Numbered from the stretch's first letter, positions 6,866 through 16,296 are shown. The stretch is DNA of 38,719 nucleotides from an uncultured Synergistales bacterium (GCA_905233645.1 CAJODZ010000015.1:1-38719); one strand, 5' to 3'. Program-made: numbers and translations. The notes: generated from the sequence alone by a model not told the origin.

Positions 6866-8180
6866 TTTAAAAATCACCGGTCTTTCGAGCGACGGTGCAG
6901 GAATTGCCAGGACATCGAACGGCGTTATATTTGTGAACGGCGCGTTGCCTGGTGAGATTGTTACGGCTGAAATTATTTTGCGCAAGAAAGATTTTTCGAT
7001 AGGTCGTTTGATTTCGATTGAAAAAATTTCAGAAGACCGCGTAAAACCAAAATGCAAATATTACGGCAAGTGCGGAGGCTGTCAGCTTCAACACGTAAAT
7101 TACGAAGGCCAATTAAAATTAAAAGCCGATTTAGTAATTGACGCGATGAAAAGGATTGGCGGTTTTGATGACGAGTGCGTAAATGAAATTAAGTGTGAGC
7201 CTTCGCCCGAAAAATGGGGTTATCGAAATAAAGCGTCATTCCCTGTTCAGGGTGTCAACGGGAAAATTTTAACGGGCTTTTACAAATTACGAACTCACGA
7301 AATAGAATTTATAAATAATTGTCCTGTCAATGCTCCTGAAATAAATCGTCTGTATAAAAATTTGCTTGATGAGATTTCCGGGCATGGCATAAATTTAGAC
7401 GGTTATAACGAGAAAACTAACAAAGGCAAATTGCGGCACATAATCTTACGTACAGGAATAAACACTGCTGAAAATTTATTGAGTTTTGTAATTAACGGCC
7501 GGTTATCTCAAAAAAATATAAGTTCGTTAATAAAGCTTTGTGCAAATTTTACGCCCGACACGATAACTTTAAATTTTAATTCAAAGCCGGGCAATACGAT
7601 TTTAGGAATTAGGAGCGAAGCAATTTACGGCAACGGAATAATTTCAGAACAGCTAAATAATTTTAAATTGTTAATGGACACTTCTTCATTTTTCCAAGTG
7701 AACACGAACCAAGCCGAAAAATTATTTTCATACGTTCAAAATTTAGCGCGTGATTATAAAAATATTCTTGAGTTATACAGCGGAGTAGGTTCATTAACGT
7801 GTTATCTTGCTGAAAATTCAAACGTTACTTCGATTGAAGAGTGGCGGCCTGCTGTGAATATGGCTGTAAAAAATTTCAAGCTGAATAATTTGCGTGTGAA
7901 AGCTTTGTGCGGAAAAGCTGAAGATTTAATAAATGACATTTCCGGAAATTTTGACGCAGTTGTTTTAGACCCGCCGCGCGACGGTTGTGAGAGGGGCGTT
8001 TTAGAATTTATAAACAGGCTTGGCATTAAAAATGTTATTTACGTCTCGTGCAACCCTGCTACTTTAGCGCGCGATTTAAAAATTTTAGCGGCGCACGGTT
8101 ATAAATTGGCGAGCATAAAATCTTTTGACATGTTCCCCCAAACAGTGCATGTTGAAACGGTAGCAGTATTTTTAAAATGA
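6843..8180 (+). CDS. rlmD: TrmA/RlmD-family rRNA (uracil-C5) methyltransferase
   Basis: About 445 residues. An N-terminal TRAM domain (KITGLSSDGAGIARTSNGVIFVNGALPGE) is followed by a four-cysteine iron-sulfur motif (CKYYGKCGGCQLQH and a further Cys). The catalytic domain contains ELYSGVGSLTCYLA for SAM binding, LDPPRDGC and the nucleophile loop YVSCNPATLARDL. The family makes m5U in 23S rRNA (RlmD or RlmCD type) or tRNA (TrmA); the iron-sulfur and TRAM domains favour RlmD. The start is ambiguous. AGGAGG at 6834-6839 precedes TTG 6843 closely and CTG 6849 at an ideal 9 nt, while ATG 6822 has no ribosome site. Every option overlaps the fumC end, indicating coupling. Confidence 0.88.
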   Translation: MTLQKWSNLKITGLSSDGAGIARTSNGVIFVNGALPGEIVTAEIILRKKDFSIGRLISIEKISEDRVKPKCKYYGKCGGCQLQHVNYEGQLKLKADLVIDAMKRIGGFDDECVNEIKCEPSPEKWGYRNKASFPVQGVNGKILTGFYKLRTHEIEFINNCPVNAPEINRLYKNLLDEISGHGINLDGYNEKTNKGKLRHIILRTGINTAENLLSFVINGRLSQKNISSLIKLCANFTPDTITLNFNSKPGNTILGIRSEAIYGNGIISEQLNNFKLLMDTSSFFQVNTNQAEKLFSYVQNLARDYKNILELYSGVGSLTCYLAENSNVTSIEEWRPAVNMAVKNFKLNNLRVKALCGKAEDLINDISGNFDAVVLDPPRDGCERGVLEFINRLGIKNVIYVSCNPATLARDLKILAAHGYKLASIKSFDMFPQTVHVETVAVFLK

Positions 8181-8322
8181 GAAGGGAATTTGTAAGATTT
8201 TAATATTTTTCACAAAACTTACGCTGTTGAAATAAGGCTTATAAATTTAATATTGCTTCATGAAATAATTTTAACAAAATTCACAACCGCTTCAAATTTT
8301 TGACAGGGGGATTTTTGAAAAC

Positions 8323-9150
8323 ATGAAGCTTATTTTTTTGGATATCGACGGAACGCTAACTCAGCCCGGCGAAAATAACCCTCCGACTAGTGCCATTCAA
8401 GCTATTAAAAAAGCTCGCGCTAAAGGTCATAAAGTTTTTTTATGCACTGGCCGTAATCCTGATATGCTAGCTCCGGTTTTTAAATTGGGTTTTGACGGGA
8501 TGATATCATGCGCGGGCGGTTACGTTGCTGTTGGTGAGGATGCGAACGAAGTTTTATTTGATTGCCCGATGAGTAATGAACAGCGCGATGTGTCTTTAAC
8601 GTCTTTACACAATCACGGCGTATTTTGCACGATTGAGGCTAAGGACGGCTCGTGGGGTGATGAAAATTTAGGCGCGTTCTTACAAAATCAAACGTCCGCT
8701 AACAGTGAGATTGAACGCTGGCGTAAAGCCCTTTCAAAAAATTTAGGCATTCGCCCAATGAGTGAGTATGACGGCAGTCCGATTTACAAAGTCGTCATCA
8801 TGTGTGAACAAATGCAGCAATTAGACGAAGCAAAAAATTTATTGGGCAATGAGTTTAATTTTGTATTGCAAGAGGTTAAAGCTCACAGTTGCATTAACGG
8901 CGAAATTCTCAATAAAAATTTTAATAAAGGCTCAGGCGTAAAGCTCATCGCTGAAAGATTTAACACCGATTTAAAAAATACGATTGGTTTTGGCGATAGC
9001 ATGAATGATTTAGAGATGATACAGACTGTCGGTTTTAGTGTCTGTATGGCAAACGGTGCTGAAGCTCTGAAAAAATTAGCCGATATGGTTTGTCCTGCGG
9101 TTGATGATGACGGAATTGCAAAAGCGTTTGCGGATTTAAATTTAATTTAA
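8323..9150 (+). CDS. Cof-type HAD-superfamily sugar phosphatase
   Basis: 275 residues. Motif I is DIDGT with nucleophile D7 and acid D9, motif II the TGR segment (FLCTGRNPDM), and motif IV GFGDSMNDLEMI. The large C2-type cap between them places it in the Cof/IIB group, which dephosphorylates sugar phosphates or FMN-like substrates. ATG 8323 follows a GGGGGA ribosome site. The gene starts 142 bp after the methyltransferase and 24 bp before the PTS permease, so it probably acts in the same pathway, perhaps removing phosphate from the imported sugar phosphate to limit its accumulation. That last point is inference. Confidence 0.88.
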   Translation: MKLIFLDIDGTLTQPGENNPPTSAIQAIKKARAKGHKVFLCTGRNPDMLAPVFKLGFDGMISCAGGYVAVGEDANEVLFDCPMSNEQRDVSLTSLHNHGVFCTIEAKDGSWGDENLGAFLQNQTSANSEIERWRKALSKNLGIRPMSEYDGSPIYKVVIMCEQMQQLDEAKNLLGNEFNFVLQEVKAHSCINGEILNKNFNKGSGVKLIAERFNTDLKNTIGFGDSMNDLEMIQTVGFSVCMANGAEALKKLADMVCPAVDDDGIAKAFADLNLI

Positions 9151-9174
9151 TTTTTTAAGGAGGCTTTTTTAAGA

Positions 9175-11088
9175 ATGGCTCTCGATTACAGAAAATGCGC
9201 TCAAGAAATAGTCGATAACATCGGCGGACGCGAAAACATTGCTCAAGCGGCACACTGTGCTACACGTCTAAGGCTCGTTATTAAGGACAACTCAAAAATT
9301 AACAAAGCCGCTCTCGATAATATTGAAGGTGTTTCCGGAACTTTTGAGAACAGCGGACAACTTCAGTTAATTATTGGGACAGGCACGGTCAATAAAGTTT
9401 ACGCCGAATTTTTATCGATTACGGGAATGTCAGAAGCAACGAAAGATGATGTCAAAGCCGCCGCCGCCGCACAACAACCAGTTTGGAAAAGAATGCTTAA
9501 AGCGATTGGCGATGTCTTTGTTCCGATTTTGCCTGCGATTGTCGCTTCAGGTTTAATGATGGGTTTAATTGAAGCACTCGGAAATTTTGACGCGTCATTT
9601 AAAAATACAGCTTGGTTTGACTTTTTAAGCTTGGTCGCGAACACTGCATTTGCATATTTACCGGTTATCGTTGCAATATCAGCGGCTCGTGTTTTTGGAG
9701 GCAATACATTTTTAGGCGCGGTCATTGGTCTTGCGATGATACATTCAAGTTTATTAAACGCTTGGAACGTCGGTTCGGTAAAAGCTATTAACAAATTTTT
9801 TGAGATTGCAACCGGAGTTATTCCAAGCTGGAATTTGTTAGGCGATTTTAAAATTGGTTCGTGGGTCATTGGCTCAGTATCGCGTGTCGGTTATCAAGGC
9901 CATGTAATTCCCGTTATGATTGCCGTTTATGTAATGTGCATAATTGAAAAATGGCTGCATAAACATGTTCCGGAAATGCTTGACTTATTTATTACACCGT
10001 TTGTGACGGTTTTGACGACAACATTTTTCACGTTCACGATTATTGGCCCAGTCTTTGCATATCTTGAAGGATTAGTCTTACAGGGCGCGCAAGTACTTGT
10101 TAAAAATCCTGTTGGTGCTGGCGTAATGGGTGCTTTATATCCCTGTACGGTCGTTATGGGATTACACCATATGTATAACGTTATTGAGGCCGGTATGCTT
10201 TCATCAACTGGTTTAAATACCTGGATGCCTATCGCTTCAGCCGCTAACTTTGCACAGTTCGGAGCGTGTTTAGCCGTTGGTTTCAAAGCTCTTAACCGCA
10301 AGACTAAAGCTGTCGCTATTCCTTCATCGTTATCAGCCTCATTAGGAATTACAGAGCCTTCGATTTTCGGTGTTAACTTAAGATTTTTAAAACCCTTTAT
10401 CGCTGGTATGATTGGCGGAACAGTCGGAGCTGTTTTCGGAGCTATTTCAGGTATTGGAGCGACATCATACGGTGTTACTGGTTTGCCTGGTTATTTAACG
10501 ATTGACAATCCTGCTCAATATTCGATATTGCTTGCGATTTCGGGAGGTTTAGCATTTATTATCACGTTAGTAATTTGGCGCGATGAACCTCAACCAGCAG
10601 CAGCCGCAGAAACAGAAGATTTAAACGCCGGCAAAAATTTCACACCTGAACAAGTTTTAGAATTTCGTACAGTAATTTCAAGTTCAGGCGGAGAAATTGC
10701 TCAACCTGTCGCCGGAAAAGTTATTCCATATACCGAGATTAACGACCCAGCGTTTGCATCAGGTACAATGGGACAAGGTGTAGGCATTGAACCGGAAGAC
10801 AACATAATTTACTCTCCTGTTGACGGCGAAATAGTTTCTGTAGCTGACAGCAAACATGCATTAGGAATTGCGGCAGGCGATATGGAGATTTTAATTCACG
10901 TTGGCATTGATACGGTTGCAATGAACGGCGACGGTTTTGAAGACTTCGTAAAAGAGGGCGACACCGTTAAAAAAGGACAGAAGCTCATGAAATTCGACCG
11001 TGCAAAAATTAAAGCAGCTAACCACCCTGAAACAGTTGTGTTATTATTAACTAACAGCGAAGATTTTGACGATGTAAAAGTCGGCTAA
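9175..11088 (+). CDS. PTS permease, fused IIB-IIC-IIA, sucrose/trehalose/beta-glucoside family
   Basis: 637 residues. An N-terminal IIB domain has phosphorylated C28 (HCATRLRL). The IIC membrane domain covers about 105-465 with many hydrophobic helices and the substrate loop GITEPSIFGVNLRF. A short linker leads to a C-terminal IIA(Glc)-like domain with H561 (KHALGI) and active-site H575 (ILIHVGID). The protein imports a sugar and phosphorylates it from PEP via HPr. IIB and IIC text resembles sucrose/trehalose permeases (ScrA/TreB) more than BglF, but substrate cannot be fixed: no phospho-glycosidase, fructokinase or antiterminator is adjacent. AAGGAGG gives strong translation initiation. The terminator follows at 11124. 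Confidence 0.92.
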   Translation: MALDYRKCAQEIVDNIGGRENIAQAAHCATRLRLVIKDNSKINKAALDNIEGVSGTFENSGQLQLIIGTGTVNKVYAEFLSITGMSEATKDDVKAAAAAQQPVWKRMLKAIGDVFVPILPAIVASGLMMGLIEALGNFDASFKNTAWFDFLSLVANTAFAYLPVIVAISAARVFGGNTFLGAVIGLAMIHSSLLNAWNVGSVKAINKFFEIATGVIPSWNLLGDFKIGSWVIGSVSRVGYQGHVIPVMIAVYVMCIIEKWLHKHVPEMLDLFITPFVTVLTTTFFTFTIIGPVFAYLEGLVLQGAQVLVKNPVGAGVMGALYPCTVVMGLHHMYNVIEAGMLSSTGLNTWMPIASAANFAQFGACLAVGFKALNRKTKAVAIPSSLSASLGITEPSIFGVNLRFLKPFIAGMIGGTVGAVFGAISGIGATSYGVTGLPGYLTIDNPAQYSILLAISGGLAFIITLVIWRDEPQPAAAAETEDLNAGKNFTPEQVLEFRTVISSSGGEIAQPVAGKVIPYTEINDPAFASGTMGQGVGIEPEDNIIYSPVDGEIVSVADSKHALGIAAGDMEILIHVGIDTVAMNGDGFEDFVKEGDTVKKGQKLMKFDRAKIKAANHPETVVLLLTNSEDFDDVKVG

Positions 11089-11123
11089 TTTGTAATTCGC
11101 AAAATTGTAACCACATTAAACGA

Positions 11124-11158
11124 ACAGTCCTTCAATTTTTGGGGGGCTGTTATTTTTT
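11124..11158 (+). terminator. Terminator of the HAD-PTS operon
   Basis: ACAGTCC (11124-11130) pairs with GGGCTGT (11144-11150), one G-U pair, then TATTTTTT. The T-tract is also the first part of dispersed repeat copy B. Confidence 0.85.
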
Positions 11159-11263
11159 GCAACTACGTTTACCACTACAAAAAAGCATTTATAAATTTAA
11201 CAGCCGCAAAATTTTTAAGCACATCGATTTTTTAACAAAGCGTTAAATTTTTTGAGCCATAAA
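11151..11263 (+). repeat. Dispersed intergenic repeat, copy B
   Basis: Reverse-complement relative of copies at 3601-3713 and 27033-27145. Close to copy C: both share ATCGATGTGCTTAAAAATTT and GCGGCTGTTAAATTT in the same order (read on the minus strand). It starts at the T-tract of the PTS terminator and ends about 40 bp before the left-end hairpin of the tnpB element. No ORF. Confidence 0.8.
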
Positions 11264-11393
11264 AAATCCCCAAGCCCAAATTTTAACAAAAACTAGCAAA
11301 AATTCTCCCGTCTTCTTTAAGCGTGAGATGTCTTTTAGCGTCAGCGTCATGGCTAGATTTGATTTGTGATATAGTTAGTTAAATATAAAAATC

Positions 11394-12599
11394 ATGAATA
11401 GGGCTTATAAATTTCGTATATATCCTAACAAAGAACAAAGAATTATGTTTGCAAAAACCTTTGGTTGTGTGCGTTTCATATACAACAAAATGCTTGCTGA
11501 CAAAATTAAATGTTATAACGATACTGGACAAAACCTTAAAACCACTCCAGCGCAGTATAAAAGTGAGTTTGAATGGCTGAAAGAAGTTGACAGTCTTGCT
11601 CTTGCTAACGCTCAATTAAATTTACAGGCTGCCTATAAGAATTTTTTTAGTCGCAAGGGGGCGGGGTTTCCTAAGTTCAAAAGCAAGAAAAACAGCCGTA
11701 TGAAATATTCAACAAACAACCCAAACGGAAGCGTAAGGATAGAAAACGGAAAAATAAAATTGCCTAAAGTCGGTTTTGTAAAAATAGTTCAACACCGTCA
11801 AATGATTGGCACAATAAAAACTGTTACGATAGAAAAAACACCAACAAATAAATACTTTGTAAGTATACTTGTCGAATACGAAAACCAAGTAAAAACAGTT
11901 AACTTACAAAAATTTATCGGCTTAGATTTTTCTATGCATGACTTATTTGTAACATCAGAGGGAATAAAAGCAAATTATCCGCAGTTTTTCCGTAAAAGTG
12001 AGAAAAAATTATCTCGTGTATGCCGCTGGTTATCAAAGTGTGAGAAAGATAGTAATAATCGTAATAAAGCTAGACTAAAAGTTTGTAGAGTATATGAAAA
12101 AATTTCCAATCAGCGAGCAGATTTTCTAAATAAACTTTCATATCGTCTAGCAGAAAATTATGACGTAGTTTGTATAGAAAATCTCAACATGAAAGCAATG
12201 AGCCGAAGCTTAAAATTCGGGAAATCTGTAATGGATAATAGCTTTGGAAAATTCCGAGACATGCTAAGTTACAAGTTATATTTTCGTGGCAAACAGCTTA
12301 TAGTAATTGATAAATTCTATCCTTCGAGCCAAATTTGTAATAAATGCGGATATAAAAATCCTGAAGTCAAAGATTTGTCGGTTCGTTTTTGGATATGCCC
12401 ATCATGTGGCGAAAAACACGACAGAGACATAAATGCAGCTATCAATATTCGTGAAGAAGGGAAAAGGATAGTTGCTAAAAATAAAATATCTACCGTAGGT
12501 CATACGGGAAGTAACGCTTGTGGAGAGGGTGTAAGACACTATAGCCAAATTGAGGTTATAGCGCAGTCCTCGTTGAAACAGGAAGCCTCCGCTTCTTAA
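11394..12599 (+). CDS. tnpB: RNA-guided nuclease TnpB (IS605 OrfB family)
   Basis: 401 residues, apparently intact. The N-terminus MNRAYKFRIYPNKEQ is typical. The split RuvC active site is complete: D178 (GLDFSMHD), E262 (VCIENLNM) and D345 (HDRDINAAINI). A zinc finger between the last two has C315, C318, C335 and C338. TnpB is a DNA nuclease guided by an omega-RNA transcribed from the element's 3' end; it helps the element persist at its donor site. The codons past INIREEG (from residue about 352) overlap the predicted omega-RNA, as in other TnpBs. I see no ribosome site at ATG 11394, and translation may be weak. Confidence 0.95.
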   Translation: MNRAYKFRIYPNKEQRIMFAKTFGCVRFIYNKMLADKIKCYNDTGQNLKTTPAQYKSEFEWLKEVDSLALANAQLNLQAAYKNFFSRKGAGFPKFKSKKNSRMKYSTNNPNGSVRIENGKIKLPKVGFVKIVQHRQMIGTIKTVTIEKTPTNKYFVSILVEYENQVKTVNLQKFIGLDFSMHDLFVTSEGIKANYPQFFRKSEKKLSRVCRWLSKCEKDSNNRNKARLKVCRVYEKISNQRADFLNKLSYRLAENYDVVCIENLNMKAMSRSLKFGKSVMDNSFGKFRDMLSYKLYFRGKQLIVIDKFYPSSQICNKCGYKNPEVKDLSVRFWICPSCGEKHDRDINAAINIREEGKRIVAKNKISTVGHTGSNACGEGVRHYSQIEVIAQSSLKQEASAS

Positions 12600-12616
12600 A
12601 GCGGAGGTATGTTCAC
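12450..12616 (+). ncRNA. Predicted omega-RNA at the 3' end of tnpB
   Basis: TnpB guide RNAs arise from the tnpB 3' end and the right end of the element. Here the block CGGGAAGTAACGC...GTGGAGAGG...CCTCGTTGAAACAGGAAGC recurs in shortened form at 26786-26885 outside any ORF, indicating that the RNA rather than the peptide is conserved. It ends at the right-end hairpin. Guide sequence would come from the flank after GTTCAC (12617 onward). The 5' boundary is approximate. Confidence 0.55.
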
Positions 12617-12651
12617 GAGCAAGGGGATTATATTTAAATGCGTGTTATTTT

Positions 12652-14325
12652 TTATGCGATTGCTTCGGCTGGAGTTGGCTTGCCTAAAAAATATCCCTGC
12701 GCTAAATCACAACCGGCCTTCTTCAAAAAGTCGAGCTGTTCTTTAGTCTCAACACCCTTCGATAATGCAGGAATACCCAACCGCCGCGCCATATCAATGA
12801 CTGCTGACAAAATAATATTCGTTCGCTCGTTATCATAGGATTTAATCATATCCATGTCAATTTTTAGGCCGTCCAAATTGAAATCTTTTAATACTTTCAA
12901 CGATGAATAACCAGAGCCGAATGCGTCCATCCAAACTTTAAAGCCGTGATGTCTTAACCGTTCGGATTCTTTTTGCATTGTTGCCATATCCATTGCGATT
13001 AAGCTCTCCGTTATTTCAAATCTCAACATTTCGCGCGGAATGTCATAATTTTTAACAGCGTCTTCGATTACTTTTATGATGTCCGTTAATTCAAAATCTA
13101 AACGCGATAAATTAAGTGAGACCGGAATTAACTTCTCGCCTAAATCTTTGCGCCTCTTTAATTCTTTACAGACACTTTGAATTACGAAGCTGTCAAGCTT
13201 ATGAATTTGGTGCTGTTCCTCTAAAACATTTATGAAATTACCAGGCATTAAAGAACCGTACGAAGGGTCTTCCCAACGTGTTAATGCCTCATATGAAGCA
13301 ACCTCTCCAGTCGCAACATTTAAAACAGGCTGGAAGAATACTTTTATGTGTCCGGAGCTTAAAGCTTGGTCGAATGACGTTAATATATGGTCTTGCATGT
13401 GAATGCGTTCGTCCATTTTGTTATCATAAGTTTGAACGGTCGAGCCGTATTCACGTTTGATACTGTCACAGGCTAATTTAGCATAATCGCAGATTAACGA
13501 GATATCCATTTTTTCATCGTAAATTTTATAAATGCCTGCCTTCATCTCGACAATGACTTCGCGGCGAATATTATTTATTCTGGTATTCATACGTAAAATT
13601 TTGTCGCTTAAATCAGTTTGTGAAGTTAATACAACAAAATGGTCGCTCTCAACACGCGCAACTAATCCATTTGGAAAAGTCTCTTTTATAATTCGCGCTA
13701 TTGATTGCAACATTCGGTCGCCGCCTGAAAATCCGTACGTTTCATTGTAAGTATGAAAATTACGAATATTAAAATACACACAGCTCACCGGTAATCCTGA
13801 TTTAAAAACTTTTTGCAAAAATTCAGGAGCTTGCGCTCTAAAATAATTCATGTTGAATAAACCTGTTAGCTCATCTCTGGCATTTTTAGAGCCGTCGTTA
13901 CTGGGTTTTGCATTATTGCCGGCAATGGCCATGAGCTTCTCTTTGTTAGCTGTATCGTGAAGATTGACGTAATATAAATCGCCTAACTCTTCATCATGGA
14001 CAAAGTGTCCCCAATCTTCTATATGCTTGATTTTCCCAGTGCGGGTGATAATTCTATATTTAACATAATCAAAACCGTCAGCTAATTTAATCTGCTCCTC
14101 AATAATTCGATTGGTCTCCTCTAAATCTTCAGGATAGACAACGCCCGAAAAACTGCCGCCGGTAAATTTCATAAAATCTTCAAACGATGAACACTCAAAA
14201 ATTTGTACAAGACCATCGCTCGCACATAAAATTTCAGCTTCTTCATCAGCACGATAAACTAAAATAGCTCCGGGCATGTTAATCGCAAGCTTATCAAATG
14301 AAAAATTATCGTTTTTACGTTGCAT
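12652..14325 (-). CDS. PAS-GGDEF-EAL protein with both catalytic sites degenerate
   Basis: 557 residues, no membrane segment. A PAS-like domain covers about 15-130. The GGDEF domain (about 148-305) begins with RDELTGLFNMNYF but has ESDHF at 226-230 where GGDEF should be. The EAL domain (about 312-557) keeps EAL (346-348), the NLS asparagine, FEITES glutamate, K488, D490 and the QGY glutamine. It has A468 in place of the second aspartate of DDFG and K523 in place of the glutamate of EGVET. Both lost residues are essential for c-di-GMP hydrolysis in studied EAL enzymes. It is probably a sensor or binding protein rather than an enzyme. GGGAGG precedes ATG 14325. It is last in an operon after two hybrid kinases. 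Confidence 0.88.
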   Translation of the reverse strand: MQRKNDNFSFDKLAINMPGAILVYRADEEAEILCASDGLVQIFECSSFEDFMKFTGGSFSGVVYPEDLEETNRIIEEQIKLADGFDYVKYRIITRTGKIKHIEDWGHFVHDEELGDLYYVNLHDTANKEKLMAIAGNNAKPSNDGSKNARDELTGLFNMNYFRAQAPEFLQKVFKSGLPVSCVYFNIRNFHTYNETYGFSGGDRMLQSIARIIKETFPNGLVARVESDHFVVLTSQTDLSDKILRMNTRINNIRREVIVEMKAGIYKIYDEKMDISLICDYAKLACDSIKREYGSTVQTYDNKMDERIHMQDHILTSFDQALSSGHIKVFFQPVLNVATGEVASYEALTRWEDPSYGSLMPGNFINVLEEQHQIHKLDSFVIQSVCKELKRRKDLGEKLIPVSLNLSRLDFELTDIIKVIEDAVKNYDIPREMLRFEITESLIAMDMATMQKESERLRHHGFKVWMDAFGSGYSSLKVLKDFNLDGLKIDMDMIKSYDNERTNIILSAVIDMARRLGIPALSKGVETKEQLDFLKKAGCDLAQGYFLGKPTPAEAIA

Positions 14326-14364
14326 AAGAATTTTTCAACCTCCCATATATTTTTTAATTGCTTT

Positions 14365-16296
14365 CTAACGTTCTTTTAAGCCATTGGGCAAAAATTTACT
14401 GAGAATTTTTTTCAGCGCGTCGGACTTCAAAGGCTTGGCTAAATAATCATCAAAACCATAACCGATATATTCTTCGCGTAAGCCTGAGCCTGAATTAGCC
14501 GTTAATGCAATATATGCCGCTCCTATTGATGCCCCTTGAATTTGTTTCGCACGTACTAAAGTTTCAATACCGTCAAGTCCGGGCATCCTATGGTCTAAAA
14601 AGATTATGTCGTAATGAGTTTTCTCAATCATTTTTAAACAATCTTCGCCGCTCTCTGCCGTTTCGACTTGAGCTTTAGTCTCGTTCAACATTCCTTTAGC
14701 AACGACCAAATTTACAGGCGTATCGTCAACAATCAATAAACGCGCTTTAGGACAAATAAACGGCCTCGTGTCTTCTTCTGTTTTAACAACTGGCCGTTCT
14801 GCAAGAACTTTTTCATATTCCGCGATAGTACCTTGAAATCCGTCGTGCGATAATTGTTGAGTTAGTTCGACAATAAAACTGCTTCCATGACCGTATTCAC
14901 TTTCGGCGTGAATTTTGCCACCCATTAAATCTAACAAGTAACGCACCAATGTTAAACCTAAGCCCGCGCCTTGAATGTTTTGTGTCTCTGTCAAATTAAC
15001 GCGTTCAAAAGAATGGAATAAATGTTTTAAATCGTCTTTTCTAATTCCAATGCCCGTATCGATGACACTGATAATCATTTTGACACGGCCTTTTTCACGG
15101 TCGCCGGCAACTTTTAACGTTACAGTTCCTTCTGAAGTGTATTTCAAAGCGTTGTCAAGCAAATTTATAATTACTTGTCTCAAATGGTCTTCATCGCCGT
15201 ATAAATGTTCGGGTAATGATTTATCAATGTCCAAAACTAATTTCAAGCCTTTGTCATTTACGCTTTCAAACATGGACTCTTCGATATCTTTAATCATTTG
15301 CCAAATGTGATAATCAGCGTTGTAGAGTTCCATTTTGCCGGATTCGATTTTAGAGATATCAAGAATATTATTTATGATTGACAGCAGATGAGTTCCGGCG
15401 CGTCTGATATCGAGTGAAGCCTGTCTGATTTCTGGGTCGTGGCATTCTTTTAAAATCATTTCGTTCATACCTAGAATTGCATTCATAGGTGTTCTGATTT
15501 CGTGAGACGTATTAGCAAGGAAGTCGCTTTTGGCTCGATTTGCGGCGTTAGCCATTTGTGTAGATTTTTCTGTACGTTCGCGGGATTCTTCAAGTTCTTT
15601 TTCAACCGTAGCCATTTGTCTGTACATTGGAGCTTCGTAATAAAAGAACGTTACAAATAATACAACCGTACAGACAGCATACGAGAATAACGTATCACGA
15701 ACAAAGCTGTACTGAATTATGAACGCCAGAATTAAAATCGCCCCTAACGTACTCATAACAGCAAATTGTAATTTTTCGGTGTAATACTGCCTGTTCGTAA
15801 TCTGATGATACGCCGCCATAGTTATAAAATAGAACACGTACAGCGACCGAAATAGAACGTTATATTCACCAGCCTGTAATCCGCCCTCTGATGAAATGCT
15901 GAAGAAAAATCCTGAAATTCCGGGCATTAAATTTAAAAGCAATATGGCAAAACTCGAAATCAATAACATAAAATTAAAGCGTTCAAGTTTTCTATTTCTA
16001 AGCCTTACGTAAGCCTCAACATACCGCATTAAATAATACGCATTAACATTTTCAACAGCATAATAAAACGTCCGTATTATTAAATTCATGATTTGGCGAT
16101 GTCCGAAAAAATCAACTGACATTACGGAAACGATTTCCAGGAACGTCGCTAAAAATGTTGAGACAGTCAATAATCGGGAGCGTTTATTTATTTCAGCAAC
16201 AGTCGCGTAACGCAAATACTGAAATAACGCAAGCACTCCCAAAAATGGAAGCATAGTTACTTCGAGCCAGACGTTATAGCCGTAGGTAATACGCAT
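14365..16296 (-). CDS. Membrane hybrid histidine kinase/response regulator (second of pair)
   Basis: 643 residues. Roughly seven hydrophobic segments span 10-225, then a short coiled coil, then HisKA with phospho-accepting H265 (ANTSHEIRTPMNAILG). HATPase_c has the N-box (INLLDNALKYT) and G-boxes (DTGIGI, GAGLGLTLV). The C-terminal receiver is about 520-640, with DD in LLIVDDTPVN, the phosphorylated aspartate in IIFLDHRMPGLDG and lysine in LAKPLK. No recognisable extracellular sensor domain exists, so the membrane bundle itself likely senses. AGGAGG overlapping the end of the upstream kinase gene drives translation. Output would be phosphotransfer; no DNA-binding partner is nearby. Confidence 0.92.
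   Translation of the reverse strand: MRITYGYNVWLEVTMLPFLGVLALFQYLRYATVAEINKRSRLLTVSTFLATFLEIVSVMSVDFFGHRQIMNLIIRTFYYAVENVNAYYLMRYVEAYVRLRNRKLERFNFMLLISSFAILLLNLMPGISGFFFSISSEGGLQAGEYNVLFRSLYVFYFITMAAYHQITNRQYYTEKLQFAVMSTLGAILILAFIIQYSFVRDTLFSYAVCTVVLFVTFFYYEAPMYRQMATVEKELEESRERTEKSTQMANAANRAKSDFLANTSHEIRTPMNAILGMNEMILKECHDPEIRQASLDIRRAGTHLLSIINNILDISKIESGKMELYNADYHIWQMIKDIEESMFESVNDKGLKLVLDIDKSLPEHLYGDEDHLRQVIINLLDNALKYTSEGTVTLKVAGDREKGRVKMIISVIDTGIGIRKDDLKHLFHSFERVNLTETQNIQGAGLGLTLVRYLLDLMGGKIHAESEYGHGSSFIVELTQQLSHDGFQGTIAEYEKVLAERPVVKTEEDTRPFICPKARLLIVDDTPVNLVVAKGMLNETKAQVETAESGEDCLKMIEKTHYDIIFLDHRMPGLDGIETLVRAKQIQGASIGAAYIALTANSGSGLREEYIGYGFDDYLAKPLKSDALKKILSKFLPNGLKER

Larger units (their letters stand above)
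11305..12616 (+). mobile_element. IS200/IS605-family element carrying only tnpB
   Basis: The presumed left end has a subterminal hairpin, CTCCCG...CGTGAG (11305-11328, one mismatch), and the right end a perfect hairpin CCTCCGC...GCGGAGG (12586-12607) followed by GTTCAC, a typical end for this family. There are no terminal inverted repeats, as expected for single-strand transposition. Only tnpB is present; the Y1 transposase TnpA is absent, so movement would need TnpA in trans. The exact left cleavage site is not determined. The element lies in the gap between the PTS terminator and the convergent signalling operon. Confidence 0.8.

Noticed and set aside
11141-11146. G6 run as another slippage tract
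   Set aside because: It is part of a terminator stem in an intergenic region, so length changes would not switch a gene.
11379-11615. 78-residue minus-strand ORF over the tnpB 5' end
   Set aside because: Antisense shadow of tnpB with no ribosome site and no recognisable motif.
9175-12616. A mobile genomic island including the PTS gene
   Set aside because: Base composition and codon style of the PTS and HAD genes match their neighbours and no integrase or attachment repeats are visible; only the tnpB element looks mobile.
12638-12838. 66-residue plus-strand ORF after the tnpB element
   Set aside because: It is antisense to the C-terminus of the EAL protein and its start lies just beyond the element end.
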